Part shown: piece after piece, positions 24,801-36,083 of the stretch
Layout of the letters: the number at the start of each line of letters is the position of its first letter
Position numbering within the stretch: position 1 is the first letter of the stretch
Source: Pisaster brevispinus
Lineage: Eukaryota > Echinodermata > Asteroidea > Forcipulatida > Asteriidae
DNA length: 64,000 nucleotides
Assembly (NCBI GenBank): GCA_023634235.1
Contig: JAMKCF010000013.1
Coordinates: 1,364,001 to 1,428,000, forward strand
Direction of reading: 5' to 3'
The notes under the pieces: model-generated
The model's input: the letters and a program-made list of their open reading frames with translations, nothing else
Databases searched by the model: none
Told to the model about the DNA's origin: nothing
Program-made: the position numbers and the translations under genes

Positions 24801-25219
24801 ACACACACTCGGAAGGACATGTCGGAAACAGTATGCCCCTTCGGTGGCTTCCCCGAACGCGGGGCATAATTAATGCAGTCAAAGAATAGGCCTACACAAA
24901 TTCAAAGCTGACTTCCCAAACTTGGTCACAACTGGAACTTTCACAAAGGTCTTTTTAACAGGCCTAATACCTCACAGAGGCAACAGAGGCAGTTACAGAC
25001 CATGTGCAAAACCGAGAGCCCTCTACAGTTGAGCCCTAAGAGGCCATCTTCCCTCAAAGCAGTCGACTTAAAAACACACATGAGGCAAAGCAAGCGCAGT
25101 TTGTGACCTTAATGGGGCAAACATCCACAAACTTGCGGTAATTGTAAATAGCCACAAAAAAGACCATTTCAAAATAACAAAAATTCAGCTGAAAACATAT
25201 TCCATCGATTGTGAATTAC

Positions 25220-25399
25220 CTCTGTGATAAGCATTTTGATGAAGCTCCTGGCGAACCGACGGAAGAACATCTGTTCCCCTTCACAGGGTGACACTCCAGT
25301 AACCTCTGGCTGCGAAGCAAGCTGGGGTTTGCATCCTATTTTACAGTCAGAGAGATCAGCGTCGCAGGCTTCTAGCTTCATCTGGCAGCTGCCAAACTC
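25220..25399 (-). pseudogene. CLCC1: CLCC1-A exon 3
   Basis: 180 bases, phase 0, acceptor aattgtag, donor gtaatt. It differs from copy B at a few sites (for example Met for Lys after SCQ, Thr for Ala before GVSPCE) and has no frame damage. Confidence 0.85.
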
Positions 25400-28128
25400 C
25401 TACAATTAGGAACAAACCAAAAACAAAACATTGTTCACAAATGAAACCTTTCAAGCCATAAATCTTTTTTTTTTTAACCAAAATCATTCAAAATTGGACG
25501 CCAAGCCCAAATGATGCTTTCATTTAGACTCATGGCTGAAGTGATGTCATTTTAGAGTCATATGGTTTGGTAGTAGAGTTTTTGTCGATAGATGCCTGAC
25601 TTTCAACTATTGACCCAATTACGTCATCATATACTATGCCCGATATGTGGCAGAGGGTGTTCCCCCACCCCAAGCAAATGTTCCCATACTTAAACACACT
25701 ATTTTCCTTTAGTACAGTAGTACCCCCCTAAAATCCTAGAATTCCTGAGTTTCCCAGAACACAATAAAGGCACAATAGGAGGGGGGCACACCATGCCACA
25801 TATCGAACGTCATCATCACAATAATCTTGGTTGTGCCATTTAAGGAGTCAATGTCAACGTGTGTAATACAGTGTCAGGCCTTGAATTAACCCACGGCACC
25901 CACAGCAATTGCCTTGGTGCCCTGTGCTTCTGATGCGGAGCCCTTTGCAAAGTTCTAATACTAACTTACATTCTCCTCATAGAAGTGCCCCTTACCAAGT
26001 GAAAAATTGATGTGCCCCTTTAAGAACGAAATTCAAGGCTTGGAGTGTAGTGTGCTTTTTAGACCACCTGGCGTTAACATGCTTACCATGTTTGTTTAGT
26101 GCAATTTGACTCCCAAACTGAGTGTGGCAAACAGTAGCCGTGTGCAAGGGGCTAATACATGAAAGCATAGGGGCAACTTTATCTCGTTGCCCCTTGACAC
26201 CTTGTCCTTGCCTTTTTCACATGGACACTTTTTTATCTTAATAGAGGTGCCCAATACAAAGGTTGCTTGCCTAACCCTAAGAGCTACCCTCTAATACCCC
26301 TTTCACATGAGAACCGAAAACTTACGACCATCGTTTTGGGCGCCAGTTATCTGTCACAAAGGTTGCATGCGATATCATGACAAACATTCACACGATCACA
26401 CACATCGCATTCCCGACGTCCCTCGTTTATGTGAGATCGCACTGTTGTTTATTTATCAGTTCGCTGGTGCTCTGTCAGTGTCCACTTTAGTGTAATGTAA
26501 TTGCGTTAGGTTTGTGCCGTTTGTGCTTTTTTTATGCGACTTCTCAGCGTCCTTACTAGAGAGCTTTTTGTCGGAAATGGCAAGTGGAAAAGCCAAATTC
26601 AAGGCTTTCTTGATCGGGCGCTTCTTGGTAATAGCATGAAAACTTTCAGGAAAGCAACCTAAAATAATTTGCAGCAGCAAGAACATTTCTTCCGCCAACT
26701 TCGCCATTTTGATGGATGCCTCGAACAAACAAACGACCTTTAATAATAGTTTGTGCATGCATGATCGGTGCGATGCTTGGGACCTTGGTTATCATGCCGT
26801 GCGTCGTTTCACACGACTGATCTCGGCGATTCTAAACAGGGATGCGATTTTTGGAGGAGGTCTTGATCCCGGTTGTTTATAACGTGGGTCCGTGGTAATT
26901 CGTCACACGGATTCATTTCACACGACGCAAATTTGCGATTTTATTACACCAATGCGATTCTGTTGCAAACGATCATCGTTTTGAGATCTCGTGTGAAACA
27001 GGCTAAAGAGGCTATGTGTATTGGCCAATGGGTAAATATTAAAGTGAAACATGGCCAAGAGAAAACAGCACATGTTGGTTGATTGGTGATTGGCATTGGT
27101 GATTGTTTAGAGTTGTCTACAAGGCTGATGATTGTTACCAAGGAAGAACACGTCCCTATGGCACATCCGACAGGAATGTAAACCAATTTACATGGTACCA
27201 GCATGATTACAACCTGGAACCCAGGGCTGTTTCTAATAATAGTACAAGGCATTGGAAACAACTAGCAGTGGGCATGATTAAGATAATGTACCATGTCATG
27301 CCTGTGGGGTACAGCACTCATCTTCCCCTCTGAGCCAAGTAACATACATCTTTGTATCACATCACGTGATTGATTCTTGACCAATTAAAATTCACTATCT
27401 ATTACTGTGGTATAACAATAAAACTTGGTTGAAAGGCAAAACAATACAGATGCTGTGACTCTTGTGTACATTAAAGCATCTTCTATTGATTCTCTGTTCT
27501 GGGACCAGGGAAAGTCAAGATTCTTTTTACCACACTTGGAAAGACTACGCAACTGTTTTGAAGGGGCACCATATAACTTGGTTCAGAGGGGAACATGAGT
27601 GATGTACCCCCTGTGGGGTACATTATATTTTGAAGGGGCACCGTGGCCAAACCGAAGCCAATTGCATGGCTCTGCTTAACATAAGCAAGGGAATTTTTGC
27701 TTGTGTGCGTGCGTGCTCCACATTATTACACATTCTTTGCTTACACAGCTAGCGCAGAAATTCAGCGCTTGCCCTGTAATAAAGCGAAGAATGGTGATCG
27801 CAAGCGCAGAATTCGGCGGTAAGCAGAGCCATGAAATTGGGCCTAGAGTCATTAGAAGCTATGGCCTCTGTGTAATTCCAGGACTGTTTATCAAATTGTC
27901 CTACTTTGTACTTTGCATGATGTGTAGCTTCACAACATACTTGGCATACTCCTTTGGTTTGGATTCAGTAATGCACTCAGACAATTATGAACAAAATGTC
28001 TATTGTCAATTCAGCTTTTGCCTATCTAAATTGTCACCGAGGGGACTATTTTTATAAACCAAGTAATGTCAAAGGTCACATCATCCAACAATATCGTGCA
28101 TATTTTAAAACCAAGTCTGAAAGCTTAC
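25400..28128. other. CLCC1-A intron 2
   Basis: Collinear with 57964-58782 at both ends. Copy B lacks bases 25910-27790 with a clean junction (cagcaatta then caaaatcgcaagc), better explained as a deletion in B or an insertion in A of a repeat cluster that includes 26295-27005. Confidence 0.6.
26295..27005. mobile_element. Probable TIR element of the TTTCACACGA type
   Basis: Left end cccctttcacatgagaacc and right end, inverted, ctgtttcacacgagatctc, with aacgatgatcg-like sub-terminal matches. The interior has no coding frame I trust. TIRs are short and imperfect. Confidence 0.45.
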
Positions 28129-28239
28129 ATCGTTAGCCTTGTGTTTATCGTACATGGCATTTAGTAAGGACTTCTCGTGGAAATCCACCAGATTGTGGCG
28201 ACATTGGACAAGGTCCATCCGACACTCCTCCAATAAAGT
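28129..28239 (-). pseudogene. CLCC1: CLCC1-A exon 2
   Basis: 111 bases, identical by eye to copy B exon 2, with intact acceptor (ttgtag) and donor (gtaagc). The flanking intron shows small differences, so the exon looks better conserved than its surroundings. Confidence 0.85.
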
Positions 28240-29053
28240 CTACAAGTCAAAGTGGGAGAGGGGAGAAAAAAAAATCATGTTACTTTGTGATGGTGATGAA
28301 AACTGCAAATGGGGAGTCATTTTATCCATTCTGTTAGGATTCAAATCCTTGTACATTCACTCAGATGAAAGTAGGCAAGGCAAGGACATTGACATTATTA
28401 TTATTATTACATATTTCTGGTAGGAAACCAAGGATGCCTAATAAGTGAGCTTAATCAATGTAGCTTGCGAGCTTAAGGAAACTTGTAAACAAGGGCACTT
28501 GCTATGAGAACCAGAAACACCGGGTAAGCCCCTACACTTCCACGATTAGTGTTCAGGGTTCTTTTACATGCATTACCAATCCTAGTACACGGTACCTACA
28601 GCTTAATGTCCCATCTGAAGGACAAAGCAATGGTAAATTATCTTGCTCAAGGATGCAATCGTGATGACCAGGACTCAAACCCACACTCTACCGATCAGAA
28701 ACACCAGAGCTTGAGTCCGGTGAGCATAACCTCTTGGCCATAACATGTCATTGCTTGTCCTTAACATACATTGGGACCAGTTTTCTAGTAAGGTTTCCGA
28801 TTATACTAGATTATACTAGACCCAGTAACTTGGGCACTGTACTCCTTTAAAACAAATTTTGACATCTTCGATCATACGACTGAAGATGTAAAACAAAAAT
28901 ATACAACGCCCCAGTTACTGGATCTAATTCTTGAGCAAAAACCTTATGACAAGAAACAAATAATTGCAAGGCCAGTAACTCATGAAGCTGGTAATTGTAA
29001 AAAAAAAGATTTTGGGGATTGAGGTATTTGAAAATGTGAACAACTAGGCCTAC
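28240..29053. other. CLCC1-A intron 1
   Basis: Holds a SINE-like repeat (28500-28745); otherwise collinear with copy B intron 1 (58894-59733). Confidence 0.6.
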
Positions 29054-29356
29054 CATATCAATGACATCTTTCTTCTCCTTTTTGTTCCTCATCGTCCTGG
29101 TAACAGGGTCATAGTTGAACAGATCACTCTGATCGATGAACTCGTCTTCCATTATATTAGCCCTATTTGGAAATTCTTTCAGAAGAGCGTTGTCATCAGG
29201 GTCTCCGCTCTCCTTGCTCTCAAACCAGAAGGCAGTGTCTTCATCTCCAAGGACTGGTGCGGCTGCCACGCCCACCAGGAGTAAAATCCCAACATATTCA
29301 GTATGATGAACATCACTAAAACTATAGTTAGAGATAAACAGAATTAGCTTACACAC
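29054..29356 (-). pseudogene. CLCC1: CLCC1-A exon 1 with damaged start
   Basis: From the VGILLL residues to the donor (gtaggc at 29053) the exon nearly equals copy B, with an Ala for Thr change and a silent change. Upstream, the B start context ATCATGCTG reads ATCATACTG and one base is missing just after it. The open frame extends to an ATG at 29356 that would add about 21 unrelated residues before the hydrophobic core. Homology proper ends near 29293. Confidence 0.8.
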
Positions 29357-29597
29357 AGGTAGTACTCAGTTATTATAATTAGAGTGTTATCTACTACAGG
29401 CGTCTCAAAGTCAAACAGTTAAATTGTTTTTATCATTAGGTATGCTAATTTGAATGTTATCCATAATTTAAACTCATGGGTGTATTAGCGTGTGGTGTAC
29501 AACGCCATCCACACACAATGGTATGCACAGTCTGCACACAGACAAGCACATGCAGGCAGAGGACCATAAGCGGGAATAGCCGGTTAGCGGGCTACAG

Positions 29598-29602
29598 CCA
29601 AT
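29598..29602. promoter_or_regulatory. CCAAT box upstream of CLCC1-A
   Basis: Same AGCCAATCAA block as in copy B. A second, opposite GATTGG lies at 29640-29645; the matching position in copy B reads GATCGG. Confidence 0.4.
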
Positions 29603-30537
29603 CAAAGCACCCCCGATCTGTTTTTCCTTGGTTTCAAGTGATTGGTCGAGATCTTGTAACTGCCACGTTCAAAAACACAAGATGCCGTCCACGGTTCATG
29701 GACATTTCAATTTGTCTCTGGTAAGTTTTGGGGGTGTTTTTTCCCTTCAAAATGTTTTCTCAGATTTAAATGCTTTTGGGTGAAAAATTATCCAAACCAC
29801 ACTACTTCGAAGGGAATCCTTTCTCAAAGCTTATTCCTCCTCCATGCTCAAAGTAGTTTATCAACAGCTGCAGTGCGGGTTCCACAGAGGTGAAAGGCAG
29901 GGACAGAAACCGAGCCAACCTGATTGCCACATTCTCACCGAGTCATTTTTTTAAATTATCAAGTTTTGGAGTGTGACCCTACATTTATAAATGATCCAGA
30001 CAAAATAATAAACATTGTCTGGCAAGTTTGTTTTTGTTTTTGTTTTTTGGGGGTTTTTTTTTTTGGGGGGGGGGGTCCTAGCTTCCTATTCCTTGTTTTG
30101 AGTGGTAAAAACTGAATGGAAATGTGGTGATCAGTTTCAGCTATAATTTGTCCACATAAGAAATATATATTAAAGCAGGATAACTTACACAATTAGACTA
30201 CATCTCAGTATAATGAGTGACAAAACATCGCTTTCGTAATGCAAAGTTTGTTGTTAGAGCAGCGTCATGTATTTTTTTTGCGTCCGTAAATAGATTGAGC
30301 TGCAGCTTTTGTTCAATTGGCGTTCGTTTCCCTAAAGGCGAGTCTCGGTACTAGATATAGTTTTTTCGGGGAGGGTCGCTTCAGAATAAACTTTATACCA
30401 GCAGTTTACTAAATTACATAAAATGATGAAAAAAGAAGAAGTGGGCTTTGTTTATACATATTCAAATACATGTAATTTCTACCTCCATGATGTAAGTAAT
30501 GTTATTTTACACGAAATTTGCATAATTAGTTTGTTGA

Positions 30538-30585
30538 TGTGGCTGCCACGCCCACCAGGAGCAAAAACCCAAAAGATTTCAGCAT
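30538..30585 (-). pseudogene. Third, truncated CLCC1 exon 1 (16 codons)
   Basis: Reads MLKSFGFLLLVGVAAT and then departs from the CLCC1 sequence into unrelated DNA. Unlike copy A it retains the ATG and its ATC context, which supports the start chosen for copy B. It belongs to a roughly 600-base duplication of the CLCC1 5' region extending to about 31150. Confidence 0.75.
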
Positions 30586-31150
30586 GATGATTACCAAGAG
30601 CAAGAAACTATAATTGGAGATAAATAAAATATCTTACACACAAGTAGTACATGTACTAGGTTCTGTGTTACCCATCGTTTGTACTCATGGTGTACAATGT
30701 CATTCACACACACTTGAAGTGGTATGTACAGTCTGTGCGCAGACAAGCACTATGCAGGCAGGGAGTTTGCAAGCAGGAATAGTGGGTCTAGCAGGCTACA
30801 GCCAATCAAAGCTCCTCCCAGTCTGTTTTTCCTTGGTTTGCGCTGATTGGTTTGGTTAAGTTCTTGCAAGTGCGAACTCCAAAAACACAAGATCCTGTCC
30901 ATGGTTCATGGACATTTTGGTCAGTTTCTCCTAAGTTTTTGGTTGTTTTTTTTTCTATAAAATATTTTCTCAAGGATGTTTTAAGTGCACTAAATTGATT
31001 CATTACGCATAGAAGATCAAATCATTTCTCAGATTCAAATGTTTTGGGATGAAAAATTATCCAAACCACATTACTTCGAAAGGGAATCCTTTCTCAAAAT
31101 AGTTGATAGTAATTTAATAGCATTATACTATCAACAGCTGCAGTGCTTCT
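30541..31150 (-). repeat. Duplicated CLCC1 5' flank (third copy of the promoter region)
   Basis: Aligns by eye with 29271-29880 (copy A) and, for its first part, with 59941-60390 (copy B). Shared landmarks are agccaatcaaa, a ctgtttttccttgg block, and the gttcatggacatt block. The A-like copies share a further stretch (gatgaaaaattatccaaacc) and the TATCAACAGCTGCAGTGC sequence that copy B lacks. This is a local duplication of the region that should carry the promoter. Confidence 0.75.
30802..30806. promoter_or_regulatory. CCAAT box in the third 5' copy
   Basis: GCCAATCAAA, with a paired GATTGG at 30845-30850, so this orphan copy retains both elements. Confidence 0.35.
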
Positions 31151-31830
31151 CCTCACAAAGTAATTAAACTAGTCATCAGGTTTTTGAGTATTTACCAGTC
31201 TATGACCAGTGTTGTCACCAGAGCTTTTTAAAAACCGTTTGATTTTACAATTCAGCTGAGCGAAGCGAGGCACTGAGCGCTTGCGTGAGGCGTTTAGCAG
31301 GAGTCCAGGGAATGTAACCCTGGGCAGGGCCCCCTTTCGGGAAACTTTCACACGCTAAAAAGTACATATTTTAAGGGTTCTACACACACACAAAATAATT
31401 AGGTTAGCGTAACGGGCCAGAAAAAAAAATAGGGTAGTTAGGTACTACCATGGAGGACATGGTACTACTAGGGATTTGTATAAATTATTTTTTTTTTTTG
31501 GGGGGGGGGGGTTAAATCATCACATTTTTTGTTACGCTGACTTCTGAACCTTACTTTGATTTCAATTAATTCTTTTGATGTTGTCCCGTCAGTTGGAAGG
31601 GTTTGTTGACTTGTACACATGAAAATTGTTCCAAATAAAACATTCCTTGAATGTCACATGAACTTATGTAATCACACTGACTGGCTGTTCATGTTACAAT
31701 AAGGACACAATAATATTCCTTTTCAAATTATTAATGTTGTGTACCTAGGTTTATTCCAAAACACTTAAACGATACTTGTGATTTCCAGTTAACTTTTTAA
31801 CTGTTTCTGCAATTCCAATCAACACTATTA

Positions 31831-32385
31831 GTGCGTTCGAGTAGCTTCCCCGTGTGTACCAGGGGTTTACACTTGTGGTAGCCACGGAATGAGGCTAATC
31901 GAATGCTGTGGTGTTTTCGCTTAGCACTCTGGGAAAACTAATGTCAAAGGTTGATGCGTAGCGGTGTACTTAAAAGGGTGAAAACAGACAGCTCCGTCAT
32001 TTCCATCGTCTGCTCAATTGGAAAACGCCGATGTCCGTGACTGTACAAATTAATTATATCATTCATACTTTGCACACACTCACCAACTATTTGTTTTTCA
32101 GGAAATGCATTTCCTTTCTATTTGATATAATTGTTTCATAGACGATAAATCAGTGTATTAATTTGTAGTTTTTGTACTCTCGTTGCAATCAACTTGTCCC
32201 TCGTCATCTTGTTATGATACACCTGCAACCAGAAACTACGTCATTACACCCGGGCATACACCAGAGACCCACTCGCGAGCTGGGTCTGTGGTGGCTGACA
32301 CCGGGGCAGACACGAGTATCACGTGATGGCTAATCGGACGCTCTCGAGTAAGTTTTACTTACACGTGTAAGCTACTCGAACGCAC
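31831..32385. mobile_element. Non-autonomous DNA transposon with GTGCGTTCGAGTAGCTT TIRs
   Basis: Begins GTGCGTTCGAGTAGCTTCCC and ends AAGCTACTCGAACGCAC: 17-base perfect TIRs, with a further cgtgtgtac/acacgtgta match. No transposase. Flanks do not show a clear target duplication; a hAT-like affinity is a guess. Confidence 0.65.
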
Positions 32386-33846
32386 CCTATATAACTTATA
32401 AGCCAGCAGGGGTCAACACACTTTCCATAATAAGACTAAGACTAAGAGAGCACTACCCACTCCTAAGGGTCACAAAACAAAGTCATAAAACCACAAAGAC
32501 ACAAGCAGGCAGCTTGGCTTTCCTGGGAAGCAAGAGTGTAAAACATTGTATAACAAATGCATTAAGATAGCATGAGGATTAAGATAATAGTAATACGTAA
32601 TTGGATCTCAAGACAATAGGACTAGGGCGTGTCAATCACTCTCCCAGTCCCAGGAGGACTGGGCTAGATCGGAGTGTCTGGAGCGAACATAAATTAAAGA
32701 AAAGGATCAACAGATTATATATTTTTTCCAATGTCGGCAAAAAACTACCTGGACTGGTCGAGTGGTTGGCAATGTTGTAACAAGTACTGGTCGGTATTCT
32801 TTAGAACTGGTAGTGCCAACGGACAGCCCTGACCAGCTGCGTAGTCACAAATATGACAAAGTGACGGGACCGCAAAGTGACCGTGCGACCCATCTTCATG
32901 ATCGAGACAAAGTATAAATAAACATGTCTTCTGGCATCGGCAGGTCTTTAAAAACTTAATTAAAAAACTGTATGAAAAAGTGGCGATCGGTTTCAGTATT
33001 ATGTCCGCAGTTACCTCTTGAAGAAATATGTATTAAAGCATGATAACTTACACAAAACACTGTGAGAAATAGAGAAGGTCGTCATACACGTCATAGATTC
33101 TGAATCAAAATGATTTGTATTTTATTGTTATGGTAATGTAGTTGTAGTACACTGCACCACCACCACCGGCACCCACACCACTATTTAGTATTACTGCGCT
33201 TAACTGGGTGGTGCGTTTGTGACGTCATTGGTCGACGTTGCAATGCAACGTGCAGAGGGTCTGGGTACTAGACACACGTGTTGATTTACTCCATGTAAAC
33301 TTTCTACCAGCACAGCAGTTTAAAAGAAGAAAGGAGAGACGGAGAAATATTGGACAAGGATAACAGAGATTTCAGTTTCGATTTGTTTGATTGATTTTTA
33401 ATATTATTTTTCACACTAATCTGATCACTTACATTTTTTTGCAAAGTTACTAGTCTACGTTTAGCTTGCTTGAAGTTGGACATGGACTCGGATCGGAGAG
33501 ACTTCGTATGTCGACGTCTAATTAACCGAAAATTGACGACATATCAGGCGGGAATTCCAATTTCACTCTCTTTACGGTGGATGTGATGCACTCTATGATG
33601 ATGATGGACAGTAGGGGTTACGCCCGGGGCCCAGTGGTACCCCTCTGGCCCCCGGGCTCAGGGGCCTAGCACGCGCCTCCCCTATCCTTCCTACAGACCC
33701 AAATCGTCTAATCTAGTTCAATTCCCGCGCCGCACGGCGCCCTCAAGTGACCGTCCATGGTCACAATACTAAACAAAGGCCCTTTTCGGTAATTTTTTTC
33801 TCCAGGACAGATGAGGCCACTCAACATAAATGGGCGTGCCGTGGTC

Positions 33847-36083
33847 TATGGCGTGTCAAACGTTGCAATATTCGATAATGTACAATGTATGTGCGATGTT
33901 TCTCATATATATGCGATGATTGTCATACATGTGCGATGTTCGTTTTATGTATGCAATATATGTAATATATATGCAATAATTTGTAATATATGTGCGATAA
34001 TTTGCAATATATATGCGATAATTTTTTTATATATGCGATAATTTTTTTATATATGCGATAATTTTTTTATATATATTTGATAATTTTAAAATATATATTA
34101 TATGCGATCATGCGATAATTGTTTAATATATGCGATAATTTTATATATATATTTGATATTTTTTTATATATATTATATGCGATCATTTGTATGCGATGTT
34201 TTGTGATATACATATGCGATAATTTAATATACATGTGCGATGTTACACCAATATATATTTGATGTTCGTTCAATATATGTGCGAAAACGGAATTGTGGGA
34301 TATAGTATGGCTTCCTGTCCACTTGATCCCCGTATCCTTGATGTTTTAGATCGGGCCAGACTATGGATGGTATAGTATGGTTCACTGAGGTGGGCGTACG
34401 GGTTTAACTAGACTGATGGTCAGGGAATGAGACTTGATTCGCGTATACAAGGGAATAAAATGGCTGCGGAAGCAAGAGACCCTGGACAGTCTTTTATTTC
34501 TTTAGGCCATGAGAATGAAAATGATAGATTTGCGTCCACCGCCCGCATGCTCTGAAAGCTACCGCCAAAAAATTCCATTATTTTTAAAAAAAATTCATTT
34601 TTTTTCACAAAAAAAGACTCTGCATCACAAATTTTCAAGTTTCAAATCATCAAACAACGGTAAAATGTTATATTTACGCATTTTACTAGTAGTATACAAG
34701 CAGGGTTCTCCACAGGGTGGACAATGTACAATAATAATATCTCTCATGATAGCGCGGGGTCGACTTAATTATTGAGTCTTGGAGACAAGGTTCCGTTCAT
34801 CGACTAAAAATGTAGTCAGGATGCCCTGCGACACAGAGAAAAATGCACGCGAAATGCCGTTACGAAATAGCCGACTTCTGGGTACCAGTCGCTTCACACT
34901 ATTTTATACAAAAAAAGATCGATCTATAGCGCATTGAAACAGTGGCTTGTGCATGTGCACGTGCTGTACATGTACATGTACATGTATGTCGTGATTCTGT
35001 TGCCCGGGCGCTCGACGATTTTGCGGGTGCTACATTTTTTGAACGGGCGCATTTTTATTTTATTTTTAGAATTTTGGACGAACGCTGTTTTTTTTAGTAC
35101 GCATGGTATTACGCATCACTAGCATTAATAACTACATGCACACTTGTTATATTGCAATTACATCGTTGAAGAAGCTTACTACGAGAAAATAATGAATAAT
35201 GAAAAATGAAAAAAAGCCTTATGTCATTTCAAAAATGCCCGGACGCAAATCTATAACTTTCATTCTCATGGCCTTACGTCAGATGATGATAATTCCCGTA
35301 GGTTGTCATGGATGATTACTAAAGCACGCAGGTACCGCTCGAGTCTCAGCACAATATCTTATGCATCAGAAAATTTGTTTGAAGAGTACTTCACTTCACA
35401 AAAATTGATAAAATCACGTAAAGAAATAAAAAAAACTGTCCAGGGTCTCCTGCTTCCGCAGCCATTTTTTTCCCTTGTATACGCGAATCAAGTCTCATTC
35501 CCTGACCATCAGTCTAGTTAAACCCGTACGCCCAGCTCAGTGAACCATACTATACCATCCATAGTCTGGCCCGATCTAAAACATCAAGGATACGGGGATC
35601 AAGTGGACAGGAAGCCATACTATATCCCACAATTCCGTTTTCGCACATATATTGAACGAACATCAAATATACATTGGTGTAACATCGCACATGCATATTA
35701 AATTATCGCATATGTATATCACAAAACATCGCATACAAATGATCGCATATTATCATATATAAAAAAATTATCAAATATATATAAAAAATTATCGCACATA
35801 TTAAACAATTATCGCATGATCGCATATAATATATATTTTAAAATTATCAAATATATATAAAAAAATTATTGCATATTAAAAAAAATTATCGCATATATAT
35901 TACAAATTATCACATATATATTGCAAATTATCGCACATAAATTACAAATTATTGCATATATATTACATATATTGCATAAATATAAAACGAATATCGCACA
36001 TGTGTGACAATCATCGCATATATATGAGAAACATCGCACATACATTGTACATTATCGAATATTGCAACGTTTGACACGCCATA
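33847..36083. mobile_element. Large foldback element with 6-base direct flanks
   Basis: Starts TATGGCGTGTCAAACGTTGC and ends with the exact complement; both sides are flanked by GTGGTC (33841-33846, 36084-36089). Each arm has an outer unique part, a minisatellite of about 20-base GCGATAATTTTTTTATATAT-type units, and an inner unique part (GGAATTGTGGGATATAGTAT to agatttgcgtcc). Arms are about 690 and 850 bases around a loop of about 700 bases. No coding frame. The left arm lacks about 145 bases that the right arm has at 35277-35420. Confidence 0.85.

Larger units (their letters stand above)
22632..25219. other. CLCC1-A intron 3, with about 2 kb not in copy B
   Basis: The extra segment (about 22903-24868) holds degenerate tandem paragraphs built on 'ccacacaccaagttt...catgtccttcaa' (from about 22975 and 23865), the purine-rich tract at 23345-23830, a poly-G run at 24000-24018 and (AC)n-bounded repeats at 24224-24800. 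Confidence 0.6.
3257..29356 (-). pseudogene. CLCC1: CLCC1 copy A: tandem duplicate with lost start codon and in-frame stop in exon 6
   Basis: All eight exons are present in order with GT/AG borders: about 29293-29054, 28239-28129, 25399-25220, 22631-22410, 21573-21433, 7825-7733, 6075-5788 and 4147-3257. Two lesions stand out. The conserved ATG is ATA with a nearby one-base deletion, so exon 1 is in frame only with an ATG further upstream (29356) that would give an altered leader. Exon 6 is 93 instead of 195 bases and reads TGA after the NMSW residues. A transcript including exon 6 would stop after span 2. Exons 2 and 8 are otherwise well kept, and exon 6 is symmetrical (phase 0), so skipping it would restore the frame. 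I call it a young pseudogene; expression could show otherwise. Confidence 0.82.
1..29716. repeat. Segmental duplication unit A
   Basis: Collinear with 41411-60390 across exons, intron ends and 3' flank, and runs off the left edge. The unit is about 10 kb longer than B. Main gains are in intron 5 (7826-21432 against 52368-55458), intron 3 (about 22903-24868) and intron 2 (about 25910-27790), each absent or different in B. Confidence 0.9.

Noticed and set aside
27701..28057. 118-codon plus-strand open frame near exon 2 of copy A
   Set aside because: Lies in intron 2, partly shared with copy B but with indels that break the frame there; no known domain.
33890..34270. CRISPR-like or centromeric satellite array
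   Set aside because: Repeat units are AT-rich, irregular and mirrored in the opposite arm of a foldback element; no spacers of uniform length and the context is eukaryotic.
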